Source: Sphingobacteriia bacterium (GTDB taxonomy: Bacteria > Bacteroidota > Bacteroidia > Chitinophagales > Chitinophagaceae). Taken from it: a stretch of 38,621 bases of DNA. Shown in pieces: positions 7,617 through 16,559 of this stretch. Location: contig JAECQP010000035.1 of assembly GCA_015999745.1 (NCBI GenBank), positions 1 through 38,621 of the forward strand, read 5' to 3'. Below the pieces are notes generated by a model. It worked only from the letters and a program-made list of their open reading frames with translations, had not been told where the DNA came from and did no database searches. The position numbers were made by a program, and so were the translations under genes. The number at the start of each line of letters is the position of its first letter. The first letter of the stretch is position 1.

Positions 7617-8771
7617 ATGTATCCTAATTTATACTATGCTTTCAAAGATATTTTTGGTGTTGAGCTTGAAGGATTAAAGCTGGTAAACACTTTTGGATTT
7701 TTTGTAGCCATTGCATTTATTGCAGCTGCATGGATACTAACGCTGGAGCTGAAAAGAAAGCAACAGCAGGGATTGTTTACCTATACCGAAGAAAAGATCA
7801 TGATTGGTCAGCCCGCCGGCATAGGTGAGCTAATGGTCAATGGCTTGTTGGGTTTTATTTTCGGTTATAAACTGATTGGCGCATTCACTATTCCGGATGC
7901 ACTGGCGGATCCACAGTCTTTCATTCTTTCCTCCAGGGGAAACCTCCTTACAGGTATGATTGTGGCATTGATCTTTGGCGGTATTAAATGGTGGGAAAAA
8001 AGGAAACAACAACTGGATAAACCCGAAGAAAGAATCGTGCGGATCTGGCCACAGGACCGCGTGGGGGATATTGTGATTTACGCTGCCCTATTTGGATTTT
8101 TGGGTGCCAAGATTTTTCACAACCTCGAAAACTGGAATGAGTTTACCAAGGATCCGATCGGCTCACTGATCTCTTTCAGCGGCCTTACCTTTTACGGAGG
8201 ATTGATCTGCGCAGGAGCAGCCATTATCTGGTACGCCCAAAAACACAAGATTGTTCCCATTCATTTGGTGGATGCAATGGCTCCGACCATGATGTTGGGA
8301 TATGCGCTGGGCAGGGTAGGATGCCAGGTTAGCGGAGATGGAGACTGGGGTATTGTAAATACCAACCCTAAGCCATTCAACTGGATACCCGATTTTCTTT
8401 GGGCCTATAAGTACCCGCATAATGTAATTAACGAAGGGGTACCTATTCCCGGTTGCACCGGGCCTTATTGCAGCGAACTTCCTTTCCCGGTTTATCCTAC
8501 AGCACTTTACGAAGTGATCATGTGTCTTATTTTATTTGGCATAATATGGATCTTGCGCAAAAAAATCAAAGTACCCGGGCAATTATTCGGGATATACCTG
8601 ATCATGAACGGGGCTGAAAGATTTCTTATCGAAAAGATCCGCGTTAACACCAAGTATGATATCCTCTTTAATCCCACACAGGCAGAACTGATTTCCCTGG
8701 TTTTGATTATGAGCGGTATGGCCATGGTATATTTTACCGCAAAGGCATTTAAGCCGAAAACTTCTGAATAA
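7617..8771 (+). CDS. lgt: Prolipoprotein diacylglyceryl transferase
   Basis: Transfers diacylglycerol from phosphatidylglycerol to the lipobox cysteine of prolipoproteins in the inner membrane. It therefore acts on the SusD and beta-propeller lipoproteins encoded later in this window. The 384-residue polytopic protein has the Lgt signatures: SGLTFYGGL (about 188-196), the GRVGCQVSGDGDWG loop (about 232-245, containing the key Arg), FPVYPTALYE, and NGAERFLIEKIR near the C-terminus. It is longer than E. coli Lgt (about 290) because of extra loops, as is usual in Bacteroidota. Monocistronic, with terminators or promoter elements on both sides. Confidence 0.95.
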   Translation: MYPNLYYAFKDIFGVELEGLKLVNTFGFFVAIAFIAAAWILTLELKRKQQQGLFTYTEEKIMIGQPAGIGELMVNGLLGFIFGYKLIGAFTIPDALADPQSFILSSRGNLLTGMIVALIFGGIKWWEKRKQQLDKPEERIVRIWPQDRVGDIVIYAALFGFLGAKIFHNLENWNEFTKDPIGSLISFSGLTFYGGLICAGAAIIWYAQKHKIVPIHLVDAMAPTMMLGYALGRVGCQVSGDGDWGIVNTNPKPFNWIPDFLWAYKYPHNVINEGVPIPGCTGPYCSELPFPVYPTALYEVIMCLILFGIIWILRKKIKVPGQLFGIYLIMNGAERFLIEKIRVNTKYDILFNPTQAELISLVLIMSGMAMVYFTAKAFKPKTSE

Positions 8772-8817
8772 TTCATTTTAACCATTTAACCCTAATTTTT
8801 GCCGCCCATGCTATAAC

Positions 8818-8880
8818 ATTGTACTATGTAAAGCACAGTAGTTAGTTTTGTTTTGTAATAGTCAAAAACAAGAACTAACT
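8818..8880 (+). promoter_or_regulatory. Promoter overlapped by an inverted repeat, upstream of the beta-barrel gene
   Basis: ATTG (8818-8821), 21 bases, then TAGTTTTG (8843-8850) gives a good Bacteroidota promoter. The -7 element lies in the left arm (8840-8854, AGTTAGTTTTGTTTT) of an inverted repeat whose right arm is 8865-8880 (AAAACAAGAACTAACT), a 15-bp match with one bulged base. The repeat could be an operator or, in the RNA, a 5' hairpin. Confidence 0.55.
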
Positions 8881-8896
8881 AATAAATAAGTGCGAA

Positions 8897-11353
8897 ATGA
8901 GCAAACTAGCCAAAACCCTGTTCCTGTTGAGCTTTACAGCCTTAACTGCTGTTGCTAACGCTCAACAAAGTACCGACCAGTTGGTGGGTAAGGTGATTTC
9001 AACAGATCAAAAACCGGTAGAATCGGTTTTAGTGAGCCTGTTGAATGCCAAAGATTCTTCTGTAGCTAAAACGGCCGTAACAGATAAAAACGGCCAGTAT
9101 TCCTTTTCCAAAGTGAGCAACGGCAACTACTTACTGTCTGCTAACCTGATTGGGTACAAGAAATTGTACAGCCAGCTTATTTCCTTCAACGCGGCAACAG
9201 ATAAAATGTTACCGGAACTGAAGCTGGAACCGGGAAATAAATCTTTATCAGATGTAACCGTAACTTCTAAAAAACCCCTGGTACAGCAGTTGACCGACCG
9301 TTTGGTGGTAAATGTGGAAGCATCTCCAACCAATTCGGGTTCAACCGCACTGGAAGTGCTGGAAAAATCCCCCGGGGTAACGGTAGACAAAGATGGGAAT
9401 ATCAGCCTGAAAGGAAAGGAAGGCGTAGTGGTATTTATAGATGGAAGACCCAGTTATTTATCCGGTCAGGACCTCGCCAACCTGCTGAAAAATATGCAGA
9501 GCAGCCAGTTGGATCAGATCGAGATCATGACCAACCCTCCTGCTAAATACGATGCTGCCGGTAAGGCGGGCGTCATCAATATCAAAACAAAAAAGAGCAA
9601 AATTTTTGGATTCAACGGATCTGTAACACTGGGTTATGGGCAGGGTAAATATTCCAGAACCAATCAGAATGTAAACCTGAACTACCGGAAAGATAAAATC
9701 AACCTGTTTGGTAATTTCAGCCACAGCGAGCGGGAGCGCTACCAGGATCTCGAGATCACCCGCCGTTTTGTAGACAATGCCAAACAACTGGTCTCCTATT
9801 TTAACCAGCACAATTTGTTGAAGAACAGCTTCAACAACTGGAATGGTAAAATAGGGCTGGATTATTTTGCCACTAAAAAGACTACCCTGGGTGTAGTATT
9901 CAGTGGATTTAATAGTCCGGGTTCGTTTTCCAGTGAGGGTGATATTTATATCTATTCTCCCACACATGTACTGAACAGCCAAACCAAAGCAAGTGCAATG
10001 AATACCGGTAAATGGACCAACTTCAGTACCAATTTCAATGTTCGGCATCTCCTGGATACTGCAGGACGGGAAATTAGTTTTGATGCAGATTACCTGAACT
10101 ACAACAACGCCCAGGACCAGGCTTTATACAATGCATTCTTCAATGGTTCCGGCGTTCCAACCACCAAGCCGGATACACTGATCGCCAGAATGCCACAGGG
10201 GATCCATATTTACAGCGCCAAACTGGATTATACCCATCCACTGAAAAAAGGCGCAAGATTTGAAGCCGGTATCAAAAGCAGTTATGTAACCAACGATGCC
10301 AATGCTATCTACGACAGCGTGATCTACGGAAGTTATGTGAGAGACTATAACAGAACCAATCATTTTATTTATAAGGAAAATATCAACGCTGCTTATGTAA
10401 ACTTCAATAAACCTTTCGGCGAGAAATTCAGTATACAACTGGGTTTGAGAGCGGAACATACCAATGCAAAAGGCGACCAGGTTACTACCAATATACAGTT
10501 CAGCAGGAATTATGTACAACTGTTCCCCACAGCTTATTTCCAGTACAAGGCCGGCAAAAATAACAGCTTCGTACTGAATTACGGGAAGCGAATCAGAAGA
10601 CCCGATTACAGCAACCTGAATCCCTTTGTGGAATACCTCGATAAATACACGTATGAACAGGGTAACCCTTATCTGAAGCCTGAGTTCAGCCACAACATTG
10701 AGCTGAGCCATACGTTCAAAGGGTTCCTGACCACTACTTTGAATTATACTAAAAGCACCGACCTGATTCAGCAGGTGATCCTGCAGAATGAGGTAACCAA
10801 TGAAGTGGGTTTGAAAAATGACAATATTGCTTCCCAGCGTCAGTATGGACTTTCCGTTAACGCCGGCAATGAATATACCAAGTGGTGGAGCGGTAATATC
10901 TATATGAATGTATATGCCAACAAGTTCAGCGGCGTAGTGAATAATGAGCCGGTTACATTTAATACGACTACGGCCATGTTTAATGTAAGTCAGCAGTTCA
11001 AATTCGGGAAAGGCTGGAGCGGGGAACTGAGCGGATTTTACAGAACAGAAGGACTGGAAAGCATGTTCATCATCAAGCCTTTTGGTATGGTCAATGCTGG
11101 TGTGAGTAAGCAGATCCTGAAAAACAAGGGTTCCATCCGCCTGAATGTGAGAGATGTGTTCTGGACCCAGAAGATCAAGGGCTCGGTGCAGTATGGTAAA
11201 GTGGACGCCAACTTCAGACAATACGGAGATGACAGGATCATTAACCTGACTTTCTCTTACCGTTTCAGCAAGGGTAAAGCCGTAACCAGTCAACGCAAAC
11301 GCGGTGGCGCGGAAGATGAGCAAAGCAGGGTAGGCGCCGGCAATGGCAAATAA
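8897..11353 (+). CDS. Outer-membrane beta-barrel protein (TonB-dependent receptor-like)
   Basis: An 818-residue outer-membrane protein. Order: signal peptide (1-22, ending VANAQ), a CarboxypepD regulatory-like domain (about 26-110, with VGKVISTDQKPVESVLVSL), a TonB-receptor plug (about 128-235, with VLEKSPGVTVDKDGNISLKG and MTNPPAKYDAAGKAGVINI), then a long barrel with alternating aromatic strands and RRPDYSNLNPF, typical of the 'outer membrane beta-barrel family' in Bacteroidota. The barrel appears to end at NLTFSYRFSKGK and is followed by a polar Arg/Gly-rich tail of about 30 residues. No SusD partner is adjacent, so it is not a SusC pair. Substrate unknown; related proteins take up peptides, metals or siderophores. 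Transcribed alone, from a promoter overlapped by an inverted repeat to a strong terminator. Confidence 0.9.
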   Translation: MSKLAKTLFLLSFTALTAVANAQQSTDQLVGKVISTDQKPVESVLVSLLNAKDSSVAKTAVTDKNGQYSFSKVSNGNYLLSANLIGYKKLYSQLISFNAATDKMLPELKLEPGNKSLSDVTVTSKKPLVQQLTDRLVVNVEASPTNSGSTALEVLEKSPGVTVDKDGNISLKGKEGVVVFIDGRPSYLSGQDLANLLKNMQSSQLDQIEIMTNPPAKYDAAGKAGVINIKTKKSKIFGFNGSVTLGYGQGKYSRTNQNVNLNYRKDKINLFGNFSHSERERYQDLEITRRFVDNAKQLVSYFNQHNLLKNSFNNWNGKIGLDYFATKKTTLGVVFSGFNSPGSFSSEGDIYIYSPTHVLNSQTKASAMNTGKWTNFSTNFNVRHLLDTAGREISFDADYLNYNNAQDQALYNAFFNGSGVPTTKPDTLIARMPQGIHIYSAKLDYTHPLKKGARFEAGIKSSYVTNDANAIYDSVIYGSYVRDYNRTNHFIYKENINAAYVNFNKPFGEKFSIQLGLRAEHTNAKGDQVTTNIQFSRNYVQLFPTAYFQYKAGKNNSFVLNYGKRIRRPDYSNLNPFVEYLDKYTYEQGNPYLKPEFSHNIELSHTFKGFLTTTLNYTKSTDLIQQVILQNEVTNEVGLKNDNIASQRQYGLSVNAGNEYTKWWSGNIYMNVYANKFSGVVNNEPVTFNTTTAMFNVSQQFKFGKGWSGELSGFYRTEGLESMFIIKPFGMVNAGVSKQILKNKGSIRLNVRDVFWTQKIKGSVQYGKVDANFRQYGDDRIINLTFSYRFSKGKAVTSQRKRGGAEDEQSRVGAGNGK

Positions 11354-11388
11354 CAAGTCTCTTTTTCTCATGTGTTAATATGGTAACA

Positions 11389-11415
11389 GCCCCGATTTCT
11401 ATCGGGGCTTTTTTA
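11389..11415 (+). terminator. Rho-independent terminator of the beta-barrel gene
   Basis: Perfect 8-bp stem GCCCCGAT (11389-11396) with ATCGGGGC (11401-11408), TTCT loop, six T. Confidence 0.9.
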
Positions 11416-11448
11416 TGGCCCGGGCGGCTCATTCTGCGCTGCATTAAG

Positions 11449-11456
11449 TAACTTTG
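11449..11456 (+). promoter_or_regulatory. -7 element for yajQ
   Basis: TAACTTTG, an exact TAnnTTTG match, 14 bases before the yajQ start codon, implying a very short leader. No TTTG is found at the upstream position. Confidence 0.5.
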
Positions 11457-11470
11457 CCAAAAGTTTTGAT

Positions 11471-11962
11471 ATGCCTTCATTTGATATTGCCAGCTCTGTA
11501 GATCTACAGGTATTAGACAATGCCATTAACACGGTTAAGAAAGAGATCGCAACCCGTTATGATTTCAGGGGTACTGCCGTTAAAGTGGAACTGAATAAGA
11601 AAGACTTTGTGGTATCCCTTGAAGTGGATAGTGAAATGCAGATGAAACAGTTGATTGATGTACTCATCAGCCGTTCCATGAAACAGGGGATCGACGGGAA
11701 TGCCTTCGATTTTACCAAAGACGCCTATCCCAGCGGTAAGGTGATCAAAAAAGAAGTTTCGGTAAGAAACGGCCTGAAGCAGGAAGATGCCAAGAAGATC
11801 GTAAAAATGATCAAAGACGGCGGGTATAAGGTACAGGCTGCCATTATGGACGATATCATCCGGGTAACCGGTAAGAAAATTGATGATTTACAGGAGGTTA
11901 TCGCCAAATGCAAAGCCGGTGACTTTGGCTTTCCGCTGCAGTTTGTGAATATGAAGAGCTAA
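11471..11962 (+). CDS. yajQ: YajQ family nucleotide-binding protein
   Basis: A 163-residue cytoplasmic protein of the YajQ (DUF520) family: MPSFDIASSVDLQVLDNAI at the N-terminus, TRYDFRGT, and the C-terminal GKKIDDLQEVI...DFGFPLQFVN ending. It has the two-RRM-like-domain length expected for the family. Some homologues in Xanthomonas and other Gammaproteobacteria bind cyclic di-GMP and act in regulation; whether this one does is not shown by the sequence. It is monocistronic, with its own -7 element. Family assignment is secure, function is not. Confidence 0.95.
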   Translation: MPSFDIASSVDLQVLDNAINTVKKEIATRYDFRGTAVKVELNKKDFVVSLEVDSEMQMKQLIDVLISRSMKQGIDGNAFDFTKDAYPSGKVIKKEVSVRNGLKQEDAKKIVKMIKDGGYKVQAAIMDDIIRVTGKKIDDLQEVIAKCKAGDFGFPLQFVNMKS

Positions 11963-11984
11963 AAACGCCTAAAAAGGCCTTTCA

Positions 11985-12016
11985 TTTGGTGAAAACAGGG
12001 AATTTTCCTAATTTTG
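11985..12016 (+). promoter_or_regulatory. Bacteroidota-type promoter for L31
   Basis: TTTG (11985-11988), 20 bases, TAATTTTG (12009-12016): exact consensus match. Start of transcription near 12023, giving a leader of about 48 bases before the ATG at 12071. This also rules out an upstream ATG at 12014 as the start codon, because it lies inside the -7 element. Confidence 0.75.
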
Positions 12017-12070
12017 CATTCCAAATTTAATAATCGTACGGCCAAATCCGTACCACCTAAACAAAATAAT

Positions 12071-12322
12071 ATGAAGCAAGGTATCCATCCTGAAAATTAC
12101 CGTTTCGTTGTTTTCAAAGACATGAGTAACGGTACATCTTTCCTGAGCAAGTCTACCGCACAAACCAGGGAAACCATTCTTTGGGAAGATGGTAAAGAAT
12201 ATCCGGTTGTAAAATTGGAGATTTCCAACACCTCTCACCCTTTCTACACCGGTAAAAACGTATTGGTTGATACTGCGGGTAGAATTGACAAGTTCAAAAA
12301 GCGTTACGCGAAAAAAGACTAA
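12071..12322 (+). CDS. rpmE2: 50S ribosomal protein L31, type B (zinc-independent)
   Basis: Component of the large subunit that bridges the two subunits. The 83-residue product starts [20 protein letters not shown] and contains [25 protein letters not shown]. It has no cysteine, so it is the type B, zinc-free paralogue, which in many bacteria replaces zinc-binding L31 under zinc limitation. The start at 12071 follows from the promoter at 11985-12016. It is monocistronic and ends at a terminator. Confidence 0.95.
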   Translation: MKQGIHPENYRFVVFKDMSNGTSFLSKSTAQTRETILWEDGKEYPVVKLEISNTSHPFYTGKNVLVDTAGRIDKFKKRYAKKD

Positions 12323-12342
12323 TTCACTTTTTTTAAATACGG

Positions 12343-12373
12343 AAATCCTGCTTTAACCAGCGGGATTTTTTTG
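12343..12373 (+). terminator. Rho-independent terminator of rpmE2
   Basis: AAATCCTGC (12343-12351) pairs with GCGGGATTT (12360-12368), one G-U pair, and continues into a T run. Confidence 0.8.
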
Positions 12374-12386
12374 TTTTCGCATTGAT

Positions 12387-12394
12387 TACCTTTG
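12387..12394 (+). promoter_or_regulatory. -7 element for the bshB1-aguB-aguA unit
   Basis: TACCTTTG, exact TAnnTTTG match, 17 bases before the bshB1 ATG at 12412. The upstream element cannot be found because the preceding terminator occupies that place. It lies inside the frame that would extend from a TTG at 12382, supporting the ATG start. Confidence 0.5.
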
Positions 12395-12411
12395 CAACCA
12401 ATCCTTTAAAT

Positions 12412-13143
12412 ATGTTATTAGATATACTTGCTTTTGGTGTTCACCCCGACGATGTGGAACTGGGCTGTTCGGGCACTTTAATGGCCGCCATTGCCGAGGG
12501 AAAGAAAGTGGGGGTAGCAGACCTTACCCGCGGAGAACTTGGAACAAGGGGTACTGCTGAAACCAGGTTGGTGGAAGCTACTAATGCCGCTGCCATTATG
12601 GGCCTGCACCACCGCGAAAACCTGGGTATGGCCGATGGATTTCTGCAGAACAACGAAGCGCACCAGCGTAAGATTATAGAAGTGATCAGAAGGTTCAGAC
12701 CTGCCATTGTATTGGCCAATGCGCCCGAAGACCGGCATCCGGATCATGGACGCAGCGCCAAACTGGTATCTGATGCGGCATTTTTATCGGGGTTACGAAA
12801 AATTGAAACCATTGGACCGGATGGGCAATTGCAGGAAGCCTGGAGGCCGGCCTATGTATTCCATTATATCCAGGACCGCTTTCTGAAGCCCGATTTTGTA
12901 ATGGATATTTCTCCCTTCATCGACCGTAAAATGGAAGCCATTCTTGCTTACAATACACAGTTCTACAACCCGGACCTGAATGAACCGGCTACCTATATTT
13001 CTTCCCCGCAATTCCTGGAAGTACTGAAAGGGAGAGACGGTATGCTGGGTAAAAATATCGGAGTGACTTATGCGGAAGGATTTATTACGGAAAAAACCCT
13101 CGGGATCACCAGTTTTGATGGTCTTGTAAAAAAGACAACTTAA
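12412..13143 (+). CDS. bshB1: Bacillithiol biosynthesis deacetylase BshB1 (PIG-L family)
   Basis: Removes the acetyl group from GlcNAc-malate to give GlcN-malate, the second step of bacillithiol synthesis. The 243-residue protein has the zinc site of the PIG-L/LmbE fold: HPDD (H11, D13, D14) and a second motif DRHPDH (107-112), plus TRGELGTRGTAETR, characteristic of BshB1. The start is the ATG at 12412, which directly gives MLLDILAFGVHPDD. It is followed after 10 bases by aguB, so bacillithiol and polyamine genes appear to share a transcript. The bacilliredoxin at 7082 uses the same thiol. Confidence 0.92.
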   Translation: MLLDILAFGVHPDDVELGCSGTLMAAIAEGKKVGVADLTRGELGTRGTAETRLVEATNAAAIMGLHHRENLGMADGFLQNNEAHQRKIIEVIRRFRPAIVLANAPEDRHPDHGRSAKLVSDAAFLSGLRKIETIGPDGQLQEAWRPAYVFHYIQDRFLKPDFVMDISPFIDRKMEAILAYNTQFYNPDLNEPATYISSPQFLEVLKGRDGMLGKNIGVTYAEGFITEKTLGITSFDGLVKKTT

Positions 13144-13153
13144 ATCATTGAAT

Positions 13154-14029
13154 ATGTCTACAGTGAAAATAGGACTGGTACAGATGAGCTGTACGGCCGG
13201 CAAGGAAGAGAATATGGCTAAAGCGATCAAAGGGATTCGCGAAGCCGCTGCCAAAGGTGCGCAGATTGTTTGTTTGCAGGAACTGTTTACTTCCCTTTAT
13301 TTCTGCGATGTGGAAGATTATGAAAATTTCAAACTGGCCGAAGCCATTCCGGGAGCATCCACTGAAATGCTGGGCCGGGTTGCGGCTGAACTGAATGTGG
13401 TCATCATTGCGTCGCTGTTCGAGAAAAGGGCGCAGGGACTTTACCACAATACCACTGCAGTGCTGGATGCCGATGGCGCTTACCTGGGTAAGTACCGTAA
13501 AATGCATATTCCCGATGATCCTGCTTACTACGAGAAATTCTATTTCACGCCGGGAGATCTCGGATATAAAATATTCAAAACCAAATTTGCCACCCTGGGT
13601 GTGCTCATCTGTTGGGATCAGTGGTATCCGGAAGCTGCACGCATCACGGCGCTGATGGGGGCCGAAATTTTATTCTTCCCCACTGCAATCGGCTGGGCCA
13701 CTTCGCAGGATGAAGCAACCAATACAGAGCAGTACAATGCATGGCAAACGATTCAACGCAGTCATGCAGTAGCCAACGGCGTGCATGTGGTGAGTGTAAA
13801 CCGGGTGGGGTTGGAGCAGCACGGCCTGATGAAATTCTGGGGTGGCTCCTTTGTAGCCAATCCGTTCGGGTCTATTTTGTACAAAGGATCCCATGAAGCT
13901 GAGGAAGTAGCAGTGGTAGAAGTGGACCTGGCTAAAACAGACCAGTACCGCACACACTGGCCTTTCCTGCGAGACAGAAGAATTGATTCTTATCAACCGA
14001 TTACCAAAAGATTTATTGACGAAGATTAG
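13154..14029 (+). CDS. aguB: N-carbamoylputrescine amidase
   Basis: Hydrolyses N-carbamoylputrescine to putrescine, CO2 and ammonia, the last step of the agmatine route. The protein (291 residues from the ATG at 13154) has the nitrilase-superfamily triad: E43 (VCLQELF), K116 (YRKMHIPDD) and C153 (LICWDQWYPE). The DDPAYYEKFYFTPGD stretch and IGWATSQDE are typical of AguB and not of other amidases. A TTG two codons upstream is possible but less likely. It lies 10 bases after bshB1 and 8 bases before aguA, so the three genes form one operon. Confidence 0.94.
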   Translation: MSTVKIGLVQMSCTAGKEENMAKAIKGIREAAAKGAQIVCLQELFTSLYFCDVEDYENFKLAEAIPGASTEMLGRVAAELNVVIIASLFEKRAQGLYHNTTAVLDADGAYLGKYRKMHIPDDPAYYEKFYFTPGDLGYKIFKTKFATLGVLICWDQWYPEAARITALMGAEILFFPTAIGWATSQDEATNTEQYNAWQTIQRSHAVANGVHVVSVNRVGLEQHGLMKFWGGSFVANPFGSILYKGSHEAEEVAVVEVDLAKTDQYRTHWPFLRDRRIDSYQPITKRFIDED

Positions 14030-14037
14030 TTTGTTCC

Positions 14038-15090
14038 ATGACCAATAAAATGATTACGCCCGCATCGCTGGGATACCGATTTCCTGCTGAGTTTGCTCCA
14101 CATATTGCTACCTGGTTAAGCTGGCCGCATAAGGAAGCCAGCTGGCCCGGAAAGATTGATTCCATCTATCCAAACTACAGTCAGTTTGTGAAGTATCTTT
14201 CTATGAGCGAAAAAGTGCGCATTAATGTGGCCAATACTGCCATGCAGGCCTTTGCCACATCGCATCTGGAACAAGCTGGTGTAAACATGCAACAGGTGGA
14301 ATTCTTTCTGCATCCAACCAACGACGCCTGGTGCCGGGATCATGGCCCCGCTTTTCTGGTGAATCAGCATGCAGCAATACCCAAAGTAATTGTAGACTGG
14401 AATTACAATGCATGGGGCAATAAATATCCTCCTTACGATTTGGATGATGTAATTCCTACATTGATCGGCAAACATCTTGATATACCCGTTTATCACCCGG
14501 GCATTGTAATGGAAGGCGGTTCTGTGGAATTCAACGGGGCTGGCACTTTGCTGACTTCTACCTGCTGCCTGCTGAACAAAAACAGGAACCCGCACTTAAA
14601 CCAGGAGCAGATTGAGCAGTACCTGCGCAATTTTTATGGTGTTGAACAGATTCTTTGGGTTTCGGATGGTATTATCGGCGATGATACCGATGGTCATATC
14701 GACGATACCGTTCGCTTTGTAAATGCAGATACGGTGATCACTGTTGTTGAAACGGATCATAATGATGAGAATTATGAATTATTGCAAACCAATCTGAAAC
14801 AGCTAAAGGCCATGCGTTTGATCAATAACAAACAATTGAACATCGTTGAACTGCCCATGCCCGATGCAGTGATCTACGAAGGCCAGCGCCTGCCTGCTTC
14901 TTACGCTAATTTCTATATCTCTAATCAGTACGTAATTGTACCGACTTTCCGTTGCAATAAAGACGATCAGGCCCTGCAGCTCATTGCGTCCTGTTTTCCG
15001 GAGCGGGAAGTGGTGGGCATTGATTCAACAGATATCATCTGGGGATTGGGAAGCTTCCATTGCCTGAGCCAGCAGGAGCCTGCACTGTAG
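14038..15090 (+). CDS. aguA: Agmatine deiminase
   Basis: Converts agmatine to N-carbamoylputrescine and ammonia, supplying the substrate for the AguB encoded just upstream. The 350-residue protein has the guanidino-modifying fold: FAPHIATWLSWPH, DAWCRDHGPAF (W98, R100, D101), GGSVEFNGAGT, DDTDGHIDDTVRF with the catalytic His and Asp, and the catalytic Cys near the C-terminus in GSFHCLSQQEPA (C342). A second ATG at 14050 is an alternative start. Its stop lies 2 bases from the convergent smpB gene. The agmatine itself would come from SpeA at 2384, about 10 kb away. Confidence 0.95.
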   Translation: MTNKMITPASLGYRFPAEFAPHIATWLSWPHKEASWPGKIDSIYPNYSQFVKYLSMSEKVRINVANTAMQAFATSHLEQAGVNMQQVEFFLHPTNDAWCRDHGPAFLVNQHAAIPKVIVDWNYNAWGNKYPPYDLDDVIPTLIGKHLDIPVYHPGIVMEGGSVEFNGAGTLLTSTCCLLNKNRNPHLNQEQIEQYLRNFYGVEQILWVSDGIIGDDTDGHIDDTVRFVNADTVITVVETDHNDENYELLQTNLKQLKAMRLINNKQLNIVELPMPDAVIYEGQRLPASYANFYISNQYVIVPTFRCNKDDQALQLIASCFPEREVVGIDSTDIIWGLGSFHCLSQQEPAL

Positions 15091-15092
15091 TT

Positions 15093-15527
15093 CTATCCAA
15101 GGTGATTTTTCAGTTCCCTGGCGACATCCCTGTTTTTGATTGTTTCGCGTTTATCGTGGAGTTTCTTCCCCCTGGCTAATCCAATCTCAACCTTAACCAG
15201 TCGCTTTTCGTTGAAGAATATTTTCAAAGGGACAATGGTAATTCCCTTGTCCCTAAGTTTGAGGGTAAGCTTTTTAATTTCCCGTTTATTGAGCAGTAGC
15301 TTCCGGTCATGTACAGCTATATGGTTGTTTACGGTTCCATGTGAATATTCGGCAATATACAAGCCGCGGATCCAAAGTTCCCCCTTATCCAGGAAGCAAA
15401 ATGCATCATTGAAACTAACTTTTCCTTCGCGGATGGATTTTACTTCGGTACCCAGCAAAACAATCCCTGCTACATACTTGTCGTCGATGTAGTAATTAAA
15501 AAAAGCCGATCGATTGTTTATACTCAA
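15093..15527 (-). CDS. smpB: SsrA-binding protein SmpB
   Basis: Binds tmRNA and delivers it to stalled ribosomes for trans-translation. The 144-residue product shows the family core: [46 protein letters not shown], and the basic C-terminal tail [19 protein letters not shown]. The only start that gives a normal N-terminus is a TTG at 15527, and it overlaps the accD stop as TTGA, so translation is probably coupled to accD. The reading frame and family are certain; the start codon is inferred. Confidence 0.95.
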   Translation of the reverse strand: MSINNRSAFFNYYIDDKYVAGIVLLGTEVKSIREGKVSFNDAFCFLDKGELWIRGLYIAEYSHGTVNNHIAVHDRKLLLNKREIKKLTLKLRDKGITIVPLKIFFNEKRLVKVEIGLARGKKLHDKRETIKNRDVARELKNHLG

Positions 15528-16447
15528 TTTTTAAATAATTGAACCAGCAGAGACAGTTTATCCTTTAATACTTTACGGTCAACAATGAAATCCAGGAAAC
15601 CGTGCTCCAGCAGGAATTCACTGCGCTGAAAACCGGGAGGGAGATCTTTTTTAATGGTTTCTTTGATCACGCGCGGACCGGCAAAACCAATCAGGGCGCC
15701 CGGTTCAGCGATATTCAAATCGCCCAGCATTCCAAAACTGGCGGAAATTCCACCAAAGGTAGGATCGGTTAACAAAGAAATATAGGGGAGCTGTGCATCG
15801 CTTAACTGAGACAGTTTACCGCTTGTTTTGGCCAATTGCATCAGGCTGAATGCGCTCTCCATCATACGGGCGCCACCGCTTTTACTGATGACCAGGTAGG
15901 GAAGCCGGTACCTGATGCAGTAATCCACCGCACGGCTGAACTTTTCGCCCATCACACTTCCGAGCGATCCCCCGATGAATTCAAAATCCATACAGGCAAT
16001 GACCATTTCCTCGCCGTTCACTTTCCCTACGGCTACGCGCATGGAATCTTTCAGATTGGTTTTTGCGTGGATATCATCCAACCGTTGCTGATAAGGTTTC
16101 AGGTCGGTAAAGCCCAGCGCATCCTTGCTTCTGATATTGTCGAATAATTCTTTATACTCTTTGTTGTCAAAAAGAATATCATAATATTCTTCGCTTCCGA
16201 TCCGGTGATGGTGATTGCATTTGGGGCAGATAAACAGGTTTTCTTTCAGCTCCGTGGTAGTGCAGATGAAACTGCATACGGGGCATTTATTCCATAAGCC
16301 TTCCGGTGTTTCCTTTTTGTCGGCAGTAGACGTTAAAATCCCTTTTCGCTTACGGGTAAACCAACGGGATTTGCTGACCTCGGTATGCTGAGGTTCCTCA
16401 CCGCCGGCTAAGTTAGATTCAATGTCCTCTTCAATTTCTTTTTTCAT
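15524..16447 (-). CDS. accD: Acetyl-CoA carboxylase carboxyltransferase subunit beta
   Basis: With AccA it transfers the carboxyl group from biotin to acetyl-CoA, making malonyl-CoA for fatty acid synthesis. The ATG at 16447 gives 307 residues starting [12 protein letters not shown]; the frame stays open 49 codons further upstream, but that part is hydrophobic and unlike the family. Seen: the zinc ribbon (C55, C58, C74, C77 in CPVC and CPKC), then the crotonase-like domain with [19 protein letters not shown] and [16 protein letters not shown], and [11 protein letters not shown]. It overlaps smpB by 4 bases. Confidence 0.96.
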   Translation of the reverse strand: MKKEIEEDIESNLAGGEEPQHTEVSKSRWFTRKRKGILTSTADKKETPEGLWNKCPVCSFICTTTELKENLFICPKCNHHHRIGSEEYYDILFDNKEYKELFDNIRSKDALGFTDLKPYQQRLDDIHAKTNLKDSMRVAVGKVNGEEMVIACMDFEFIGGSLGSVMGEKFSRAVDYCIRYRLPYLVISKSGGARMMESAFSLMQLAKTSGKLSQLSDAQLPYISLLTDPTFGGISASFGMLGDLNIAEPGALIGFAGPRVIKETIKKDLPPGFQRSEFLLEHGFLDFIVDRKVLKDKLSLLVQLFKN

Positions 16448-16559
16448 ATCGACAACTAATTGGGGCGGAAAGATAATTAATATTCCAAAACACCCTCTGT
16501 TTATGAAGGAAATGATTTGCAAATAATTGTTAATCAGTTGATTATATGGAATCTGGGTC

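Noticed and set aside
9458..10048. 196-codon reverse frame
   Set aside because: Lies entirely within the same beta-barrel gene with no start signal or recognisable domain.
10124..11371. 415-codon open frame on the reverse strand
   Set aside because: Antisense to the beta-barrel gene, whose translation has clear domains, a promoter and a terminator. The reverse frame has low-complexity, family-less sequence.
12014..12070. Upstream ATG extending L31 by 19 residues
   Set aside because: It lies in the -7 element of the L31 promoter and the extension is unlike L31 proteins.
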